NCBI GenBank assembly: GCA_963706425.1 | Contig: CAVPMN010000020.1 | Location: 1,426,001-1,490,000 of the forward strand | Length of the DNA: 64,000 bases | Source of the DNA: CAVPMN01 sp963706425 | GTDB taxonomy: Bacteria > Actinomycetota > Acidimicrobiia > Acidimicrobiales > Acidimicrobilacustridaceae | Direction of reading: 5' to 3' | Part shown: piece by piece, positions 18,147 to 28,057 of the stretch | How positions within the stretch are numbered: the stretch's first letter is position 1 | How the letters are laid out: each line of letters opens with the position of its first letter | The notes under the pieces: model-generated | What the model saw: the letters and a program-made list of their open reading frames with translations, nothing else | Database searches by the model: none | What the model was told of the DNA's origin: nothing | Translations under genes and position numbers: made by a program

Positions 18147-19628
18147 GTGAACGCCCCCACCTTCAACCCCGAACCCCGGATGCTCATCGACGGCGCGCTC
18201 GTCGGCGCCGAATCGGGCGCCACGTTCGCCAACGTGAACCCTGCCACCGAAGAGGTCCTCGGCCAGGTCGCCGACGCATCCGTAGCCGACATGCAGCGCG
18301 CCGTCGACGCGGCCCGTCGCGCCTTCGACGACACCGACTGGTCGACCGACCGCGACCTGCGCAAGCAAGGCCTCGCGCAGCTCCAAGCCGCCCTCGAGTC
18401 AGAGCAGGAGGAGCTCCGCCACGAGCTGGTCGCCGAGGTCGGGTGTCCGATCCTGCTCACCTGGGGACCGCAGCTCGACGCGCCGCTGCGGGAGGCCCTG
18501 CGGTGGCCGGCTTCGATGATCGACGAGTTCGAGTGGAGCCGCTCGCTCGGCCCGAAGGACGCCCTCGGCATGGGCGTGCAGTCGGAGCGCGAGGTGTGGA
18601 AGGAACCGATCGGGGTGATCGGGGTCATCGTTCCCTGGAACTTCCCGATCGAGATCATCCTCAACAAGCTCGGACCCGTGCTGGCCATGGGCAACACCTG
18701 CGTCCTCAAGCCGGCACCCGACACGCCGTGGAACGCCACTCGCATCGGTCGGCTCATCGCCGAGAAGACCGACATCCCGGCCGGCGTCGTCAACGTGGTC
18801 ACCAGCTCCGACCATCTCACGGGCGAGGTGCTCACCACGTCGCCCGACGTCGACATGATCGCGTTCACAGGATCGACGGCGACCGGCCAGCGCATCATGG
18901 AGAAGGCGGCGGCCACGTTGAAGCCCGTGTTCCTCGAGCTCGGCGGCAAGTCGGTCAACCTGGTGCTCGACGACGCCGACCTGGAGCGCTCGTTGGGGAT
19001 GGCCGTGATGAGTTGCATCCACGGCGGGCAGGGTTGCGCCATCCCCACTCGCCTGCTGGTCCCCGCGTCGCGCTACGACGACGCCGTCGAGATCGTCCGC
19101 GAGGGGTTCGCCGGCTGGAACTACGGCGACCCCACCGACGCGTCGAACCTCCAAGGACCTCAGGTGTCGAGGCGCCAGCAGGAGCGGGTGCTCGGCTACA
19201 TCGAACGCGGCCGGCAGGAAGGCGCCCGGGTCGTGTGCGGCGGTGGCGTGCCCAGCCACCTCCCCACCGGCTTCTACGTCGAGCCCACCCTGTTCGCCGA
19301 CGTCACCAACGACATGACCATCGCCCGTGAGGAGATCTTCGGACCCGTGTTGGTGATGATCCCCTTCGAGGACGACGACGACGCCGTGCGCATCGCCAAC
19401 GACTCGCAGTACGGCCTGTCGGGCATGATCACCGCCGGCGATCTCGATCGGGCCAAGGCGGTGGCCCGCCGCATCCGCACGGGCACACTCGGGCTCAACG
19501 GCGGCCTCTGGTATGGCGCCGACGCCCCGTTCGGTGGCTACAAGGGCTCGGGCATCGGTCGCCAGTGCGGCATCGAGGGCCTCGAGATCTTCACCGAGAC
19601 CAAGACCGTCGCATGGCCGGCGTCGTGA
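18147..19628 (+). CDS. NAD(P)-dependent aldehyde dehydrogenase
   Basis: 493-residue ALDH. GTG 18147 is chosen because AAGGAG sits five bases before it; GTG 18129 lacks a site. It has VIGVIVPWNFPIEIILNKLG, IAFTGSTATGQRIM (cofactor binding), the general-base glutamate in VFLELGGKSVNLV, and the nucleophile cysteine in HGGQGCAIPTRLLV. EEIFGPVLVMIPF and APFGGYKGSGIGRQCG close the family pattern. It oxidises an aldehyde to its acid, probably in the same pathway as the preceding CoA-transferase. Confidence 0.9.
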   Translation: MNAPTFNPEPRMLIDGALVGAESGATFANVNPATEEVLGQVADASVADMQRAVDAARRAFDDTDWSTDRDLRKQGLAQLQAALESEQEELRHELVAEVGCPILLTWGPQLDAPLREALRWPASMIDEFEWSRSLGPKDALGMGVQSEREVWKEPIGVIGVIVPWNFPIEIILNKLGPVLAMGNTCVLKPAPDTPWNATRIGRLIAEKTDIPAGVVNVVTSSDHLTGEVLTTSPDVDMIAFTGSTATGQRIMEKAAATLKPVFLELGGKSVNLVLDDADLERSLGMAVMSCIHGGQGCAIPTRLLVPASRYDDAVEIVREGFAGWNYGDPTDASNLQGPQVSRRQQERVLGYIERGRQEGARVVCGGGVPSHLPTGFYVEPTLFADVTNDMTIAREEIFGPVLVMIPFEDDDDAVRIANDSQYGLSGMITAGDLDRAKAVARRIRTGTLGLNGGLWYGADAPFGGYKGSGIGRQCGIEGLEIFTETKTVAWPAS

Positions 19629-19663
19629 CCTGACCTGCTCCCTGGCTCCCCCGCACCGGAGCG

Positions 19664-20243
19664 TCAGGCCGTAGCTCGACGTCCGTTGAAGGCGAGGACA
19701 CGCGTGAGCGCGTCGGCGTCAGGCGACACCTCGACTCGCGGGCCGAAGTGACCGCTCGCCCGCATCGCCTCGTCGACCCCCGGCGGCAGCGCGTCGATGC
19801 CCGCAGCCAGACGGTCGAGCGTGGCAGCGTCGAGCTCCACGGCGATGCCGGCCGCTCGGGCGAGGTCCCACGTGTGGACGAGCACGTCGGGCGTGCCCGT
19901 CATATCGACCGCCGCCTCGAACGAGAGCTTCCCGGGTGGGCCACAGTCCTCCACTTGCTGGGCGACCGCAGGATCGTCGAGACCCTCCTGGATCGCATCA
20001 CGCACGGCCGCCCACGCTGCCGCAGGGTCGTCGTCGACCGACGGCGACGGGTCGGGGATCGATGTCGAACGCGCCGAGGAGGAAGCCGGGCGGCGACAAC
20101 CACTCGACCAGATGGCGGACCACGTCGCGGCCGTCCCAACCTTCGCACGGCGACGGGTTCGACCAGGCGTCGTCGGGCACGGCGGCGATGGTGTGGGTCA
20201 GCCCTTCGGCGACTCTACGGAAACGCTCGGCGATCTCGGTCAT
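19664..20243 (-). CDS. TIGR03086-type DinB/maleylpyruvate-isomerase-fold protein, one frame break
   Basis: About 193 residues. It starts MTEIAERFRRVAEGLTHTIA, has SPCEGWDGRDVVRHLVEWL with the first metal histidine, and, after a frame break near 20050, has DVLVHTWDLARAAGI, the family's HTWDLA signature with the second histidine. The C-terminus ends in LTRVLAFNGRRATA, matching the usual FNGRxP finish. Members are thought to bind a metal and often use mycothiol. A paralogue of the same subfamily lies at 57881. It follows the P450 gene by 61 bases on the same strand and may belong to that operon. Confidence 0.78.
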
Positions 20244-20304
20244 CGACGTCCTCCTCGTCTCGGGCAGTCAGACGACGCGAAGCGGACAGGCTCATCGGTC
20301 GACG

Positions 20305-21495
20305 TCAAGAGGTGCGGAGCGAGACCGGAAGGCGCTTGTAGGCGTTGTTGAGGTTGGACCGCAGGTGCACCGGCTCACCGTTGAGCTCGATGTGCGGGAA
20401 TCTGGCGAGGAGCTCCTCGAAGAACACGCGACCTTCGAGGCGGGCGAGGTGCACACCGAGGCAGAAGTGCTCGGCGATGCCGAACGCGAGGTGCGGGTTG
20501 GGGGCGCGATGGATGTCGAAGGCCTGGCTGTCGGCGAAGACCGCCTCGTCGCGGTTGGCCGACGTGTAGTACATCGCCACCTTGGTGCCGGCCGGGATCT
20601 CGACGTCGTGCAGCACCGTGTCGGCGGTGGTGGTGCGGCGGAAGTAGTGCAGCGGATTGGCCCACCGCAACATCTCTTCGAGCGCGCCGGGGATCAGCGA
20701 TGGGTCGGCTCGCACCTCGGCCAGCTGCTCGGGATGCCGCAGCAACGCCAGCAGGCCCGATGACAGCATGGTCTTGGTGGTGTCGTTGCCGGCGGTGACC
20801 AACTGCACGAAGAAGCTGCCGAAGTCGATGTCGGACATCGGGCTGCCACCGAAGTCGGCCTCGAGGATGAGCGTGGTGAGATCCTCGCGGGGCGGCTCGG
20901 CCCGCCGGCGGCCGGCGAACTCGATGGCGTACATGGCCATCTCGATGACACCGCTGTCGTCGAACTCGCCGGCCACCTCGGCGTCCTGGCCGGAGGTCTG
21001 CACCTCGGCGAGGCGGTGGATGAGATCCCAGTCCTCCTCGGGCAGGCCCATCAGCTGGCCGATCACCTTGGTCGGCAGCCCGGAGGTGACGTCGTGGACG
21101 AACTCGACGTCGCCCGCTTCGGCGGCCTTGTCCATCAGCTCGCGACAGATGACACGGATCTGCGGCTCGAGGTCGGCGATGACCTTGCCCTTGAAGCTGT
21201 CGGCCAACGGGCGACGGTGCTCGACGTGGCGGGGCGGGTCCATCGCGAGGAGCATGTGGCGCATCATCTCGAGGCTCTCCGGAGACAGGTTCTCGAGCAC
21301 CACCCCACCCTCGCTGGCCGAGTAGAGGTTGGGATGACGGGCGACGGTCACCACGTCAGCGTGGGTGAGCACGGCGAAGAAGCCGGGCTCGCCGTCCATC
21401 TCCTGCCAGGCCACCGGGGTGGTGGCCCGCAGCTCGGTGAGCAGCTCGTGCGGCGGGCCGTCCACGAAGAGATCGGGGTCAGCGAGCGACACCAT
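20305..21495 (-). CDS. Cytochrome P450
   Basis: 396-residue bacterial class I P450. I-helix oxygen-binding motif LVTAGNDTTKTM; ExxR in LEEMLRW; the heme-binding loop reads FGIAEHFCLGVHLAR with cysteine ligand at about residue 344. In that loop alanine replaces the usual glycine at position four of FxxGxHxCxG. ATG 21495 shares one base with the stop of the upstream cupin gene (TGATG), so the two are translationally coupled. The sequence resembles actinobacterial lipid/terpene/sterol-type CYPs in its PPRHVEHRRPL and FHYFRRTTT-like blocks, but no subfamily is assigned. It needs a ferredoxin and reductase, which are not in the window. Confidence 0.9.
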   Translation of the reverse strand: MVSLADPDLFVDGPPHELLTELRATTPVAWQEMDGEPGFFAVLTHADVVTVARHPNLYSASEGGVVLENLSPESLEMMRHMLLAMDPPRHVEHRRPLADSFKGKVIADLEPQIRVICRELMDKAAEAGDVEFVHDVTSGLPTKVIGQLMGLPEEDWDLIHRLAEVQTSGQDAEVAGEFDDSGVIEMAMYAIEFAGRRRAEPPREDLTTLILEADFGGSPMSDIDFGSFFVQLVTAGNDTTKTMLSSGLLALLRHPEQLAEVRADPSLIPGALEEMLRWANPLHYFRRTTTADTVLHDVEIPAGTKVAMYYTSANRDEAVFADSQAFDIHRAPNPHLAFGIAEHFCLGVHLARLEGRVFFEELLARFPHIELNGEPVHLRSNLNNAYKRLPVSLRTS

Positions 21496-21950
21496 CAGCT
21501 CACCAGCACCTGGGGTCGGTCGAAGCCCTCGGCCTCGGCGAGTGCGTAGTAGGCCTCGAGCGCACCGGGCCCGTCGAACACGCTCTCGACGTTGCCGTCG
21601 GCGTCGAGGTTGAGGTTGACGCCGTACATCTGGAACCACACGTGGGTGTCGTCCTCGATGCACTCGAGCGTGTGCACCGACCCGGCCGGCTCGAAGAGGA
21701 AGGACCCGGCCCGATTGACGTAGTCGTATTCCTGGTACTTCCACGCGCCGCGTGTCGTGTAGCCGTAGACCGGGCCGGTGTGGCGGTGGGTCTGCACGGT
21801 GTAGCCGGCCTGGAAGATGTTCTCGACGATCCAGAGGCCCTCGGCCACGTCGACCTGGATGACCTTGAGCTTGTTGCCGTCGCCGATCTCGACGAACGGC
21901 AGCTCGGCGGCACCGCGGTGCATCGCCTCGGGCGGGGCCTGCAGGGTCAT
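21495..21950 (-). CDS. Cupin protein, 2,4'-dihydroxyacetophenone dioxygenase-like
   Basis: 151-residue cupin. After ATG 21950 (AGGAGA eight bases upstream) come IVENIFQAGYTVQTHRHTGP (two metal histidines), VYGYTTRGAWKYQEYDYVNR, and GSFLFEPAGSVHTLEC with glutamate and the third histidine, the exact cadence of the ChrR/DAD-type cupins. The founding enzyme cleaves a hydroxyketone C-C bond with O2; whether this one does is unknown. Coupling to a P450 by a TGATG junction suggests they act on the same compound. Confidence 0.78.
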   Translation of the reverse strand: MTLQAPPEAMHRGAAELPFVEIGDGNKLKVIQVDVAEGLWIVENIFQAGYTVQTHRHTGPVYGYTTRGAWKYQEYDYVNRAGSFLFEPAGSVHTLECIEDDTHVWFQMYGVNLNLDADGNVESVFDGPGALEAYYALAEAEGFDRPQVLVS

Positions 21951-22004
21951 GGCATCTCTCCTGAAACGGGACGGGACGGGCGGGGCCTCGGAAAGCCGCC
22001 CATA

Positions 22005-22014
22005 GGAGTACTCC
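22005..22014. promoter_or_regulatory. Palindrome in the cupin/P450 promoter region
   Basis: GGAGTACTCC is a perfect ten-base palindrome 55 bases upstream of the cupin ATG. Three tandem GGGAC-like units (about 21967-21982) lie between it and the gene. It is a candidate operator only. Confidence 0.25.
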
Positions 22015-22078
22015 ATCGCGAGCGACGGCACACGCGAACCCCGGCATCGCGACGGGCAACCGGCGTAGGGTGGAGGAC

Positions 22079-22670
22079 GTGACTGCGAAGCCCGCCGCCT
22101 CCAGGCTCGGGGGGCACGCCACCACCACCGCCGCCACCGCTGCCGCCACCAGGATCCGGCGACGGCGCCAACGCAGGCGGTCCACCCCCCAAGAAGTCGA
22201 ACAAGGGCTGCGCCATCGGGCTCGGGGTTGTGGCCCTCATCGGGCTGTTGATCCTCGGCGGCATCGCCGTCGGTGCGGTCGTGCTCTGGAACGCCGTCGA
22301 CGACGCCACCGACGATGAGGCCGGGGTGCTCGGCATCGTGCCCGGCGGCGACTGCCTCGCGTTCCAGGCAGCCTTCATCAACCTCACGTCCATGTCCATG
22401 CTCGGCGCAGGCGGGCCGCAGACCGAACAGCTCGAGAGTCAGCTCGGCGATCTGCAGCAGCTCGTCCCCTCCGAGATCGAGGACGACTTCGACGTCGTCC
22501 AGGATGCATTCCGCGAGGCGATGCGGCTCGGCACCGGGGGCGGCGGACTCATCGGCGCGGGCGAGGTCTCCGACGAGCAGCAGGCCGAAGCGGAGGCGGT
22601 GCTCGAGACGCCCGAGGTGCAAGAAGCCCAGGCGAACATCAACGACTGGGTGCGCGACAACTGCGGCTGA
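22079..22670 (+). CDS. Proline-rich single-pass membrane protein, one frame break
   Basis: Unknown protein of about 197 residues. The likely GTG start at 22079 follows GTGGAGG. A proline/glycine-rich N-terminus (TPPPPP-like run, read after a frame break near 22105) precedes a lysine-flanked hydrophobic helix VVALIGLLILGGIAVGAVVL. Next come an acidic linker and an extracellular or luminal domain with two cysteines (GGDCLAFQAAF; WVRDNCG at the end) and the acidic helix EVSDEQQAEAEAVLETPEVQ. A cytoplasmic proline-rich tail, one membrane helix and a short external domain with a possible disulphide is a common actinobacterial plan. No function is inferred. Confidence 0.65.
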
Positions 22671-22742
22671 GCGCCAGCGGTCAATATCGCCGCATCGATC
22701 ATGCTCGCCTCGCTGTGAAGCGCCCGGGGTACCCCTTTGTGG

Positions 22743-23156
22743 TCAGAGCTCAGGACGCGGACGCACCACCGACACGTCCGTCGCGGCGAAGTCGTCGCCG
22801 ACGCACAGCACCGCGGCCCCCCGCTCGACGGCCAACGCGTAGGCGAAGCAGTCGCCGAAGTTGAGCGCGGCGGAGTGGCGGCCCTTCCCGAACCTCCGCC
22901 ATCCCTCCAGCGCCCGGACTGCCAGCGGATGGTCGAACGGCACGACGTCGAGCGACGCGTCCCGCACGAGCTGGTCGACCACCGCTGCTGCGGTAGGGCC
23001 CTTCTTCGCCTCCATCACGATGCCGACCTCGACCAGGGTGGGCGCGGCCATCAGCAGCTCGGCAGCATTCTCGAACGCGTCGAGCAGCTCGTCGTGACCG
23101 TCCTCACGCAACAAGAGGGCAACGACGGCCGAGGTGTCGACGACCAACGTGGTCAC
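22743..23156 (-). CDS. vapC: VapC-type PIN-domain ribonuclease toxin
   Basis: 137-residue PIN domain. It has the first acidic residue in TLVVDTSAVVALLLRE, the second in APTLVEVGIVMEAKKG (the conserved glutamate), and the third and fourth in ALNFGDCFAYALAVERGAAV (NFGDCFAYALA is a VapC hallmark) and LCVGDDFAATDV. The four acids would hold Mg2+ for RNA cleavage. GTG 23156 overlaps the antitoxin stop as GTGA. Mycobacterial VapCs cut tRNA or rRNA loops; this target is unknown. Confidence 0.88.
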   Translation of the reverse strand: MTTLVVDTSAVVALLLREDGHDELLDAFENAAELLMAAPTLVEVGIVMEAKKGPTAAAVVDQLVRDASLDVVPFDHPLAVRALEGWRRFGKGRHSAALNFGDCFAYALAVERGAAVLCVGDDFAATDVSVVRPRPEL

Positions 23157-23404
23157 GCCGGCAGCCCGTGCTCGTCGAAGCCGACGATCTCCTCGGCCGA
23201 GCGATCGTCGAGCATGGGCAGCTCGGCGAGCTCGTCGGCCAGCCGGCCGATGCGAGCCCGCACCCCGGGGCCTCGGCGACGTCGCTCGCGCTCGAGCCGC
23301 TCGCGGAGCGCAGCGACCACCGCATCGGTGAGCGACTCCCCCGTCTCCTCGACCAGCTCCCGGGCCAGCCGGTCCGCCTCGCTGTTCTTGATGCTCAGGG
23401 CCAT
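23153..23404 (-). CDS. vapB: VapB-type antitoxin
   Basis: 83-residue antitoxin: MALSIKNSEADRLARELVEE then GESLTDAVVAALRERLERER, the PSK/VapB family start that forms the DNA-binding and dimer region. The C-terminal part (RLADELAELPMLDDRSAEEI) would wrap the toxin active site. It is translationally coupled to VapC and preceded by an AT-rich palindromic promoter. Confidence 0.86.
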   Translation of the reverse strand: MALSIKNSEADRLARELVEETGESLTDAVVAALRERLERERRRRGPGVRARIGRLADELAELPMLDDRSAEEIVGFDEHGLPA

Positions 23405-23409
23405 AGGTA

Positions 23410-23433
23410 GAAGTCTAGAACAATAGGATCCTA
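23410..23433. promoter_or_regulatory. VapBC promoter/operator
   Basis: The short leader between 23405 and 23440 contains the perfect palindrome TAGGATCCTA (23424-23433) and, closer to the gene, TCTAGA (23414-23419). The stretch is AT-rich compared with its surroundings, as expected for an autoregulated toxin-antitoxin promoter. Confidence 0.45.
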
Positions 23434-23443
23434 GGTACCCGGG

Positions 23444-24577
23444 CTATCCGAGCCGCCAGAGGTCGCCGAGCTCTCCGTCCCCACCGTCCCCACCGAACAA
23501 CCAGACGACACCGTCGCGCTCTGCGACGGCGGCGGACTCGCGATCAGCCGGTGCGCCCGAGGCTGCCGGCGCCCAAGCGTCGTCGCCGAAGACCCATGCG
23601 TCACCGACGAGACCGTCCTCCCCGGTGCCACCGATCAGGTAGGTGGTGGCGTCGACCAGCGCGCCGCGCGAGCGCACCCGCGGCTGCGGGTCCCGTCACC
23701 GGAAGCTCGGCCCACGCTCCATCCGAGAATCGCCAGGTGTCGCCGAGGTACGGGTCGTCGTCCTGCCGGCCGCCGAACAGCGTCAGCTCACCCGACACCT
23801 CGTCGAACGAGCAGGCGTGGAGGCACCGAGCGACGGGCCGGGGTCCTGCGCCGGGCGTGATGTCGGCCCAGGTCGACGTCGACAGGTCGAACGCCCAGGT
23901 GTCGTCGAAGCGCTGCGTCGACGAGAACCCGTGGGTGATCACCATGCGTCCCTGGTCGTCGATGACCGCGCACGACCCGTAGCGGGCGGCCGGCCCACCT
24001 TGGGCGAGTTGCGACCAGGTCGCCGTCGCCGGATCGAACGCCCACACATCGTCGAAGACCTCGCCGGAGCTGTCCTGTCCGGTGGCGATCACGAGCGCGT
24101 CGCGATCCGCGTCCCACACGGCCACGTGATCCTGCCGCGCCGCAGGCGCTGCGCCCGCTACGACGACCAGCTCCCATCGCGAGCCGTCGAAGCGCCACAG
24201 GTCGCCGAGCGACGTCCCGCCCGCCAGGCCCCCGTGCAGCCAGAGCGTCCCGTCCGGGGCCGCGGCCATCACCGCGCCGGCGCGCGCCGGTGGGCTCTCA
24301 CCTTCGACCGTGATCGGGCTGCCAGACGAGCGCCCCGATCTCGGCGGGAGTGCGAGTGCTCGTCGACGGCGTCTCGGTCGTCGTGGGTGCTTCGCTGCTG
24401 GCCGTCGCCGTCGTCGTGCCGGTCGATTGGTTCGACTCCGCTCCGTCGTCGTCCCGCGCCGCCGCATCCGAGTGACGCGCGCACAAGGACGACGGCGAAC
24501 GGCAGGAACCACGCTCGCTTCGAGCGGCCACTCAATCGCGAGGACGAGCACGGGGGCAACGGAGCGGGCCGGTTCAT
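23444..24577 (-). CDS. Kelch-repeat lipoprotein, frame-broken
   Basis: Secreted kelch beta-propeller of about 375 residues. The N-terminal piece from ATG 24577 has a signal-like segment AWFLPFAVVLVRASLGCGG with a possible lipobox cysteine. A Thr/Ser-rich linker follows in another frame (TGTTTATASSEAPTTTETPS), then the propeller repeats: LWLHGGLAGGTSLGDLWRFD, DVWAFDPATATWSQL, DTWAFDLSTSTWADI, LTLFGGRQDDDPYLGDTWRF, and a last blade YLIGGTGEDGLVGDAWVFGD. Frame breaks are near 24480, 24330 and 23690. Such proteins bind ligands or act in extracellular carbohydrate-active complexes; no function is assigned. It lies 65 bases after the cyclase gene on the same strand. Confidence 0.7.
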
Positions 24578-24642
24578 GCCGTCAGCCTCGCGCGGGGCAC
24601 GCCAGGGATGGTGCCGTCCCGGCTGAGACGCCGAGGAGGGCG

Positions 24643-27600
24643 CTACCGGGCGTCGAGAGATGCGAGCAACTCGGTGCTGCGCGCGACGACGCCGAACGGA
24701 CCGGTCATGCCGATCTCCTCGCCGATGGCAACCGCCGTCTCGAGATGCGGGCGTGCCCCGCCGACGTCGCCCCGATCGGCGAGCATCCGGCCGTGGAAGT
24801 AGTGCACTCGGGCCAGATAGGCACGCGCCCCGGCGCGCTCGCACAGGGCGATGGCTTCGGCATGGTGTCGGTCGGCGTCGTCCGGGCGACCGAGCACCTC
24901 GGCTGCGGTGGCGAGCCCGGTGTCGTTCCCCTCGCCGATCGTGCCGCCGGTCCAGTTGAAGATGCCGGCGAACGGGAGCAGCGCGTCGTAGAGGAACTGC
25001 ACCACATCACGGGGAGGCTCGAGGTAGAGGGTCATGCGGGCGAGGCCGCAGAGGTTCACGGGATACATGACGTCCCGGCGCAGGGCGGCGCAGTCGTCGG
25101 CGACGAGCCAGTCGTAGTGCTCGCGGGCTTCGTCGAACCGGTCGCACTCGTAGTAGGCGCCGGCGAGCGCCAGTCGCCAGGTGGGGAGGCCCGGCTGCGC
25201 GGCGACCAGATCTTCGATCGCCGGGATGAGCTCGTCGAGGCGGCCCTGGCCCTGACGGATCGAATAGAAGAGCGCACCGATGGTGGCACTGACGTTGTCG
25301 GGGTCGATTCCCGAGTCCTCGGCCAGGGCCAGCCCTTCGAGCGTGAGCTGCTCGCCCTCGGCCAGCCGTCCCTCGAACACCGCCTGCTGGGCCTCCTTCC
25401 ACCGGACGGCGGCGCGGGAGTCGCGTCGGCGGCTGCGATCGGCAAGGCGTGCGAACGCCGCGAGATGTGCATCCGCGGCGACCTGGTCGCCCACCATCGA
25501 GGCCATCGACATGGCGAACAGCTCGGACGATCCAAGCGCCCCGACATCGCCCGTCGCCTCGGCGAAGGTGGCGGCCTCGGCGTTGAGCCGGCCGAACTCG
25601 ACATGCCAGGGGCGCGACCCGTCGATCATCGCCCAACCCCGCAGGAGCACATGGCCGAGTGCGACCGGATCGCCCGTCTCGCGAGCCACGGCGAGCGCCT
25701 CGGACGCCAAGGTGGTGCGGCGATCGTCGTCCGCACTGTGCTGCAGCTCGACCGCGAGCGACGACAGCAGACGGGCCCGATCGGGCGATGGTTCCGGCCC
25801 GAGCGCTTCGAGGGCCTCCTCCATCAGCGCGACCAGCTCAAGGTCCACGTTGCCCACACGTTGATTGCCGGGAACGCGCGCCACGATCACCAGCGCCGCC
25901 TGCGCCAGTCGGGCCACGTCGCCGCTCTCGCGGGCGATGGCGGCGGCATCGAACGCCGCCTGTCGCTTGCGCTCGTCGCCGCTCAGGTCGAGCGCGTCCG
26001 CCCAGGCCAGCAGGAGATCGCAGCGATCTTCGGCAGACGCGTCGTCGACCAGCTCCATCGACCCGAGCGCCCGCTCGAAGTGTGTCGCCGCCGACTCGAA
26101 CGCCAGATCGGCGAGTGCCCGCTCGCCGGCGCGCTGCGCGATGGATGCCGCCTTGGCGGCATCGCCGGCCAGCGCGCCCTCGCCGAAGTGGAACGCGAGC
26201 TCGTCGAGGTGCTCGTCGAGCTTCGCCGAGTAACGGGCTTCGAGCACCTCGCCGATGCGCCAGTGCATCCGCACCCGTCGGTTGGTGGTGAGCTCCTCGT
26301 AGAGCGACGCGCGCACCAGCGCGTGGGCGAACGCATAGCGCCCCGGCGCACCGGGAGCTTCGCGGATCAGCCCGAACTGGGTGGCGTCGTCGAGGGCGTC
26401 GAACAGCTCGTCACCCGACGGGCCACCGGCACCCTCGATCGTGGCCAGGTCGAACGTGGGGCCGATGACCGCCGCGATGGCAAGGGCCTGGTTGACGGCC
26501 TCGGACAATCGCGAGAGGCGACGGCCGACGACCTCGCGCACGCCCTCGGGGATCCCGAAGTCGGCGACCGCACCCGACGTGGTCCAGCGACCGTCGTCGT
26601 CCTGGACGATCGCGCCCGACTCGGCGAGGTGGCGCAGCACCTCGCCGACGAAGAACGGGTTGCCCTCGGTCTCGAGGTGCAGCGCCGTGGCGAGCTCGCG
26701 GCCGCCCTCGGTGAGCTCGTGGCCGGCGATGTTCGCCATGAAACCGGTGATCTCGTCCTGGTCGAGGCCCTGGAGGTCGAGACGGTCGACACCGGGCTGA
26801 CGGCGGAGCTCGCCCAGCACGTCGGAGAGCGGATGGCTGCGGTCGAGATCGGTGTCGCGGTAGGTGCCGAGGACGAGCACGCGCATCGGAGTCGGCGAGC
26901 GCAGCAGATGGCGGAGCAACACGAGCGACGGCTTGTCGGCCCAGTGCAGGTCGTCGAGCACGAGCACGACCGGTGAGGCAGCCGAGATCTCCGAGAGCAG
27001 ATCGGCCACTGCGTCGAACAGACGGAAGCGCTCGGTCTCGGCGTCGGCGACCATCGGTTCGGCCAGACCTGGGATGCGGCTGGTGATGTCGGGGAGAATG
27101 CGCACGAGCTCGCCACCGAGCGCGCCGACCTCGGCCCGAACCTGCTCGGGCGGGGTGACGAGCACGTAGTGACGGAGCGCCTCGGCGAACGGTCCGTAGG
27201 GGGCGCCGAGATCCTCGTCGCACCGCCCCCAGAGGACGATCGACCCGCGATCGTGTGCGGCGCGCACCGCCTCGGTGACCAGCCGGGTCTTGCCGATGCC
27301 GGGCTCGCCCGACACGAGCACCGTGCGGCGGGCCCCCTCGGCGGTCTCCTTCCACGCGGTGGTCAGGATCTCGAGCTGATCCATGCGCCCCGAGAAGGGG
27401 AACGCCGGGTTGGTGTCGACGAACGCAGGCAGCGGCGTGGCCGTGATGGGGTCGCTGATCTCCCACACCACCTCGCACGCAGCGAGCGGCTCGGGCAGGC
27501 CCTTCAGCTCCAACGCGCCCAACGAACGCAACTCGAGATCGGTGCGGGTGCCGGCGAGCGCGCGCACGAGGTCGCTCGCCAGGATCTGCCCACCCCCCGC

Positions 27601-27970
27601 GGCGGCGCACAACCGAGCCGCCTCGACGACCGGCGTGCCGAACCAGTCGCCGTCCTCGAAGCTGGCGTCGCCTGCGCTCACCCCGACCCTCATCGAGATC
27701 GACTGACCGTCGGCGAGACGCCGGTTGTGTCGCTCGACGGCGCGTTGCATCGTGGCCGCGCCGGTGAGGGCGTCGGCGGCGCTCGGGTACGACACCATCG
27801 AGCGCGTCGCCGATCGTCTTCACCTCGGTGCCGCCCGTGGCCACGACGGCCTCGCGCAACGAGGCGAAGTGGTCGCGTCGCATCTCGTCGGCGGCAGGAT
27901 CACCGACGTTTGACGCGTGCTCTGTCGAACCCACGAGATCCGTGAACAGGATCGTGATCAGCTCCGACAT
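24643..27970 (-). CDS. Class III nucleotide cyclase-domain / AAA ATPase / TPR regulator, one frame break
   Basis: About 1,109 residues. The N-terminal cyclase homology domain starts MSELITILFTDLVGSTEHAS with the first metal aspartate; the second metal region KTIGDAL is interrupted by the frame break near 27795 and resumes MVSYPSAADALTGAATMQRA. The LELRSLGALELKGLPEPL block closes this domain. An AAA ATPase follows: Walker A VSGEPGIGKTRLV (about residue 220) and Walker B VVLVLDDLHWADKPS. The rest, about 600 residues, is helical TPR-like repeats. This architecture is common in actinobacteria and resembles LuxR-type MalT regulators with a cyclase domain in place of the HTH. Whether it makes cAMP is uncertain. 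Confidence 0.85.
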
Positions 27971-28057
27971 CACCGCCGCTCCCAGCCCATGCGCTGCGAG
28001 CGTACCCCCCTGCCCTGAGCGCCGGGCTGCCGACGTCGTGTCACGTCGGCGACCGTC

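Noticed and set aside
23405..23440. GGATCC and GGTACC palindromes as further VapBC operator sites.
   Set aside because: Six-base palindromes are frequent; only the ten-base TAGGATCCTA was kept.
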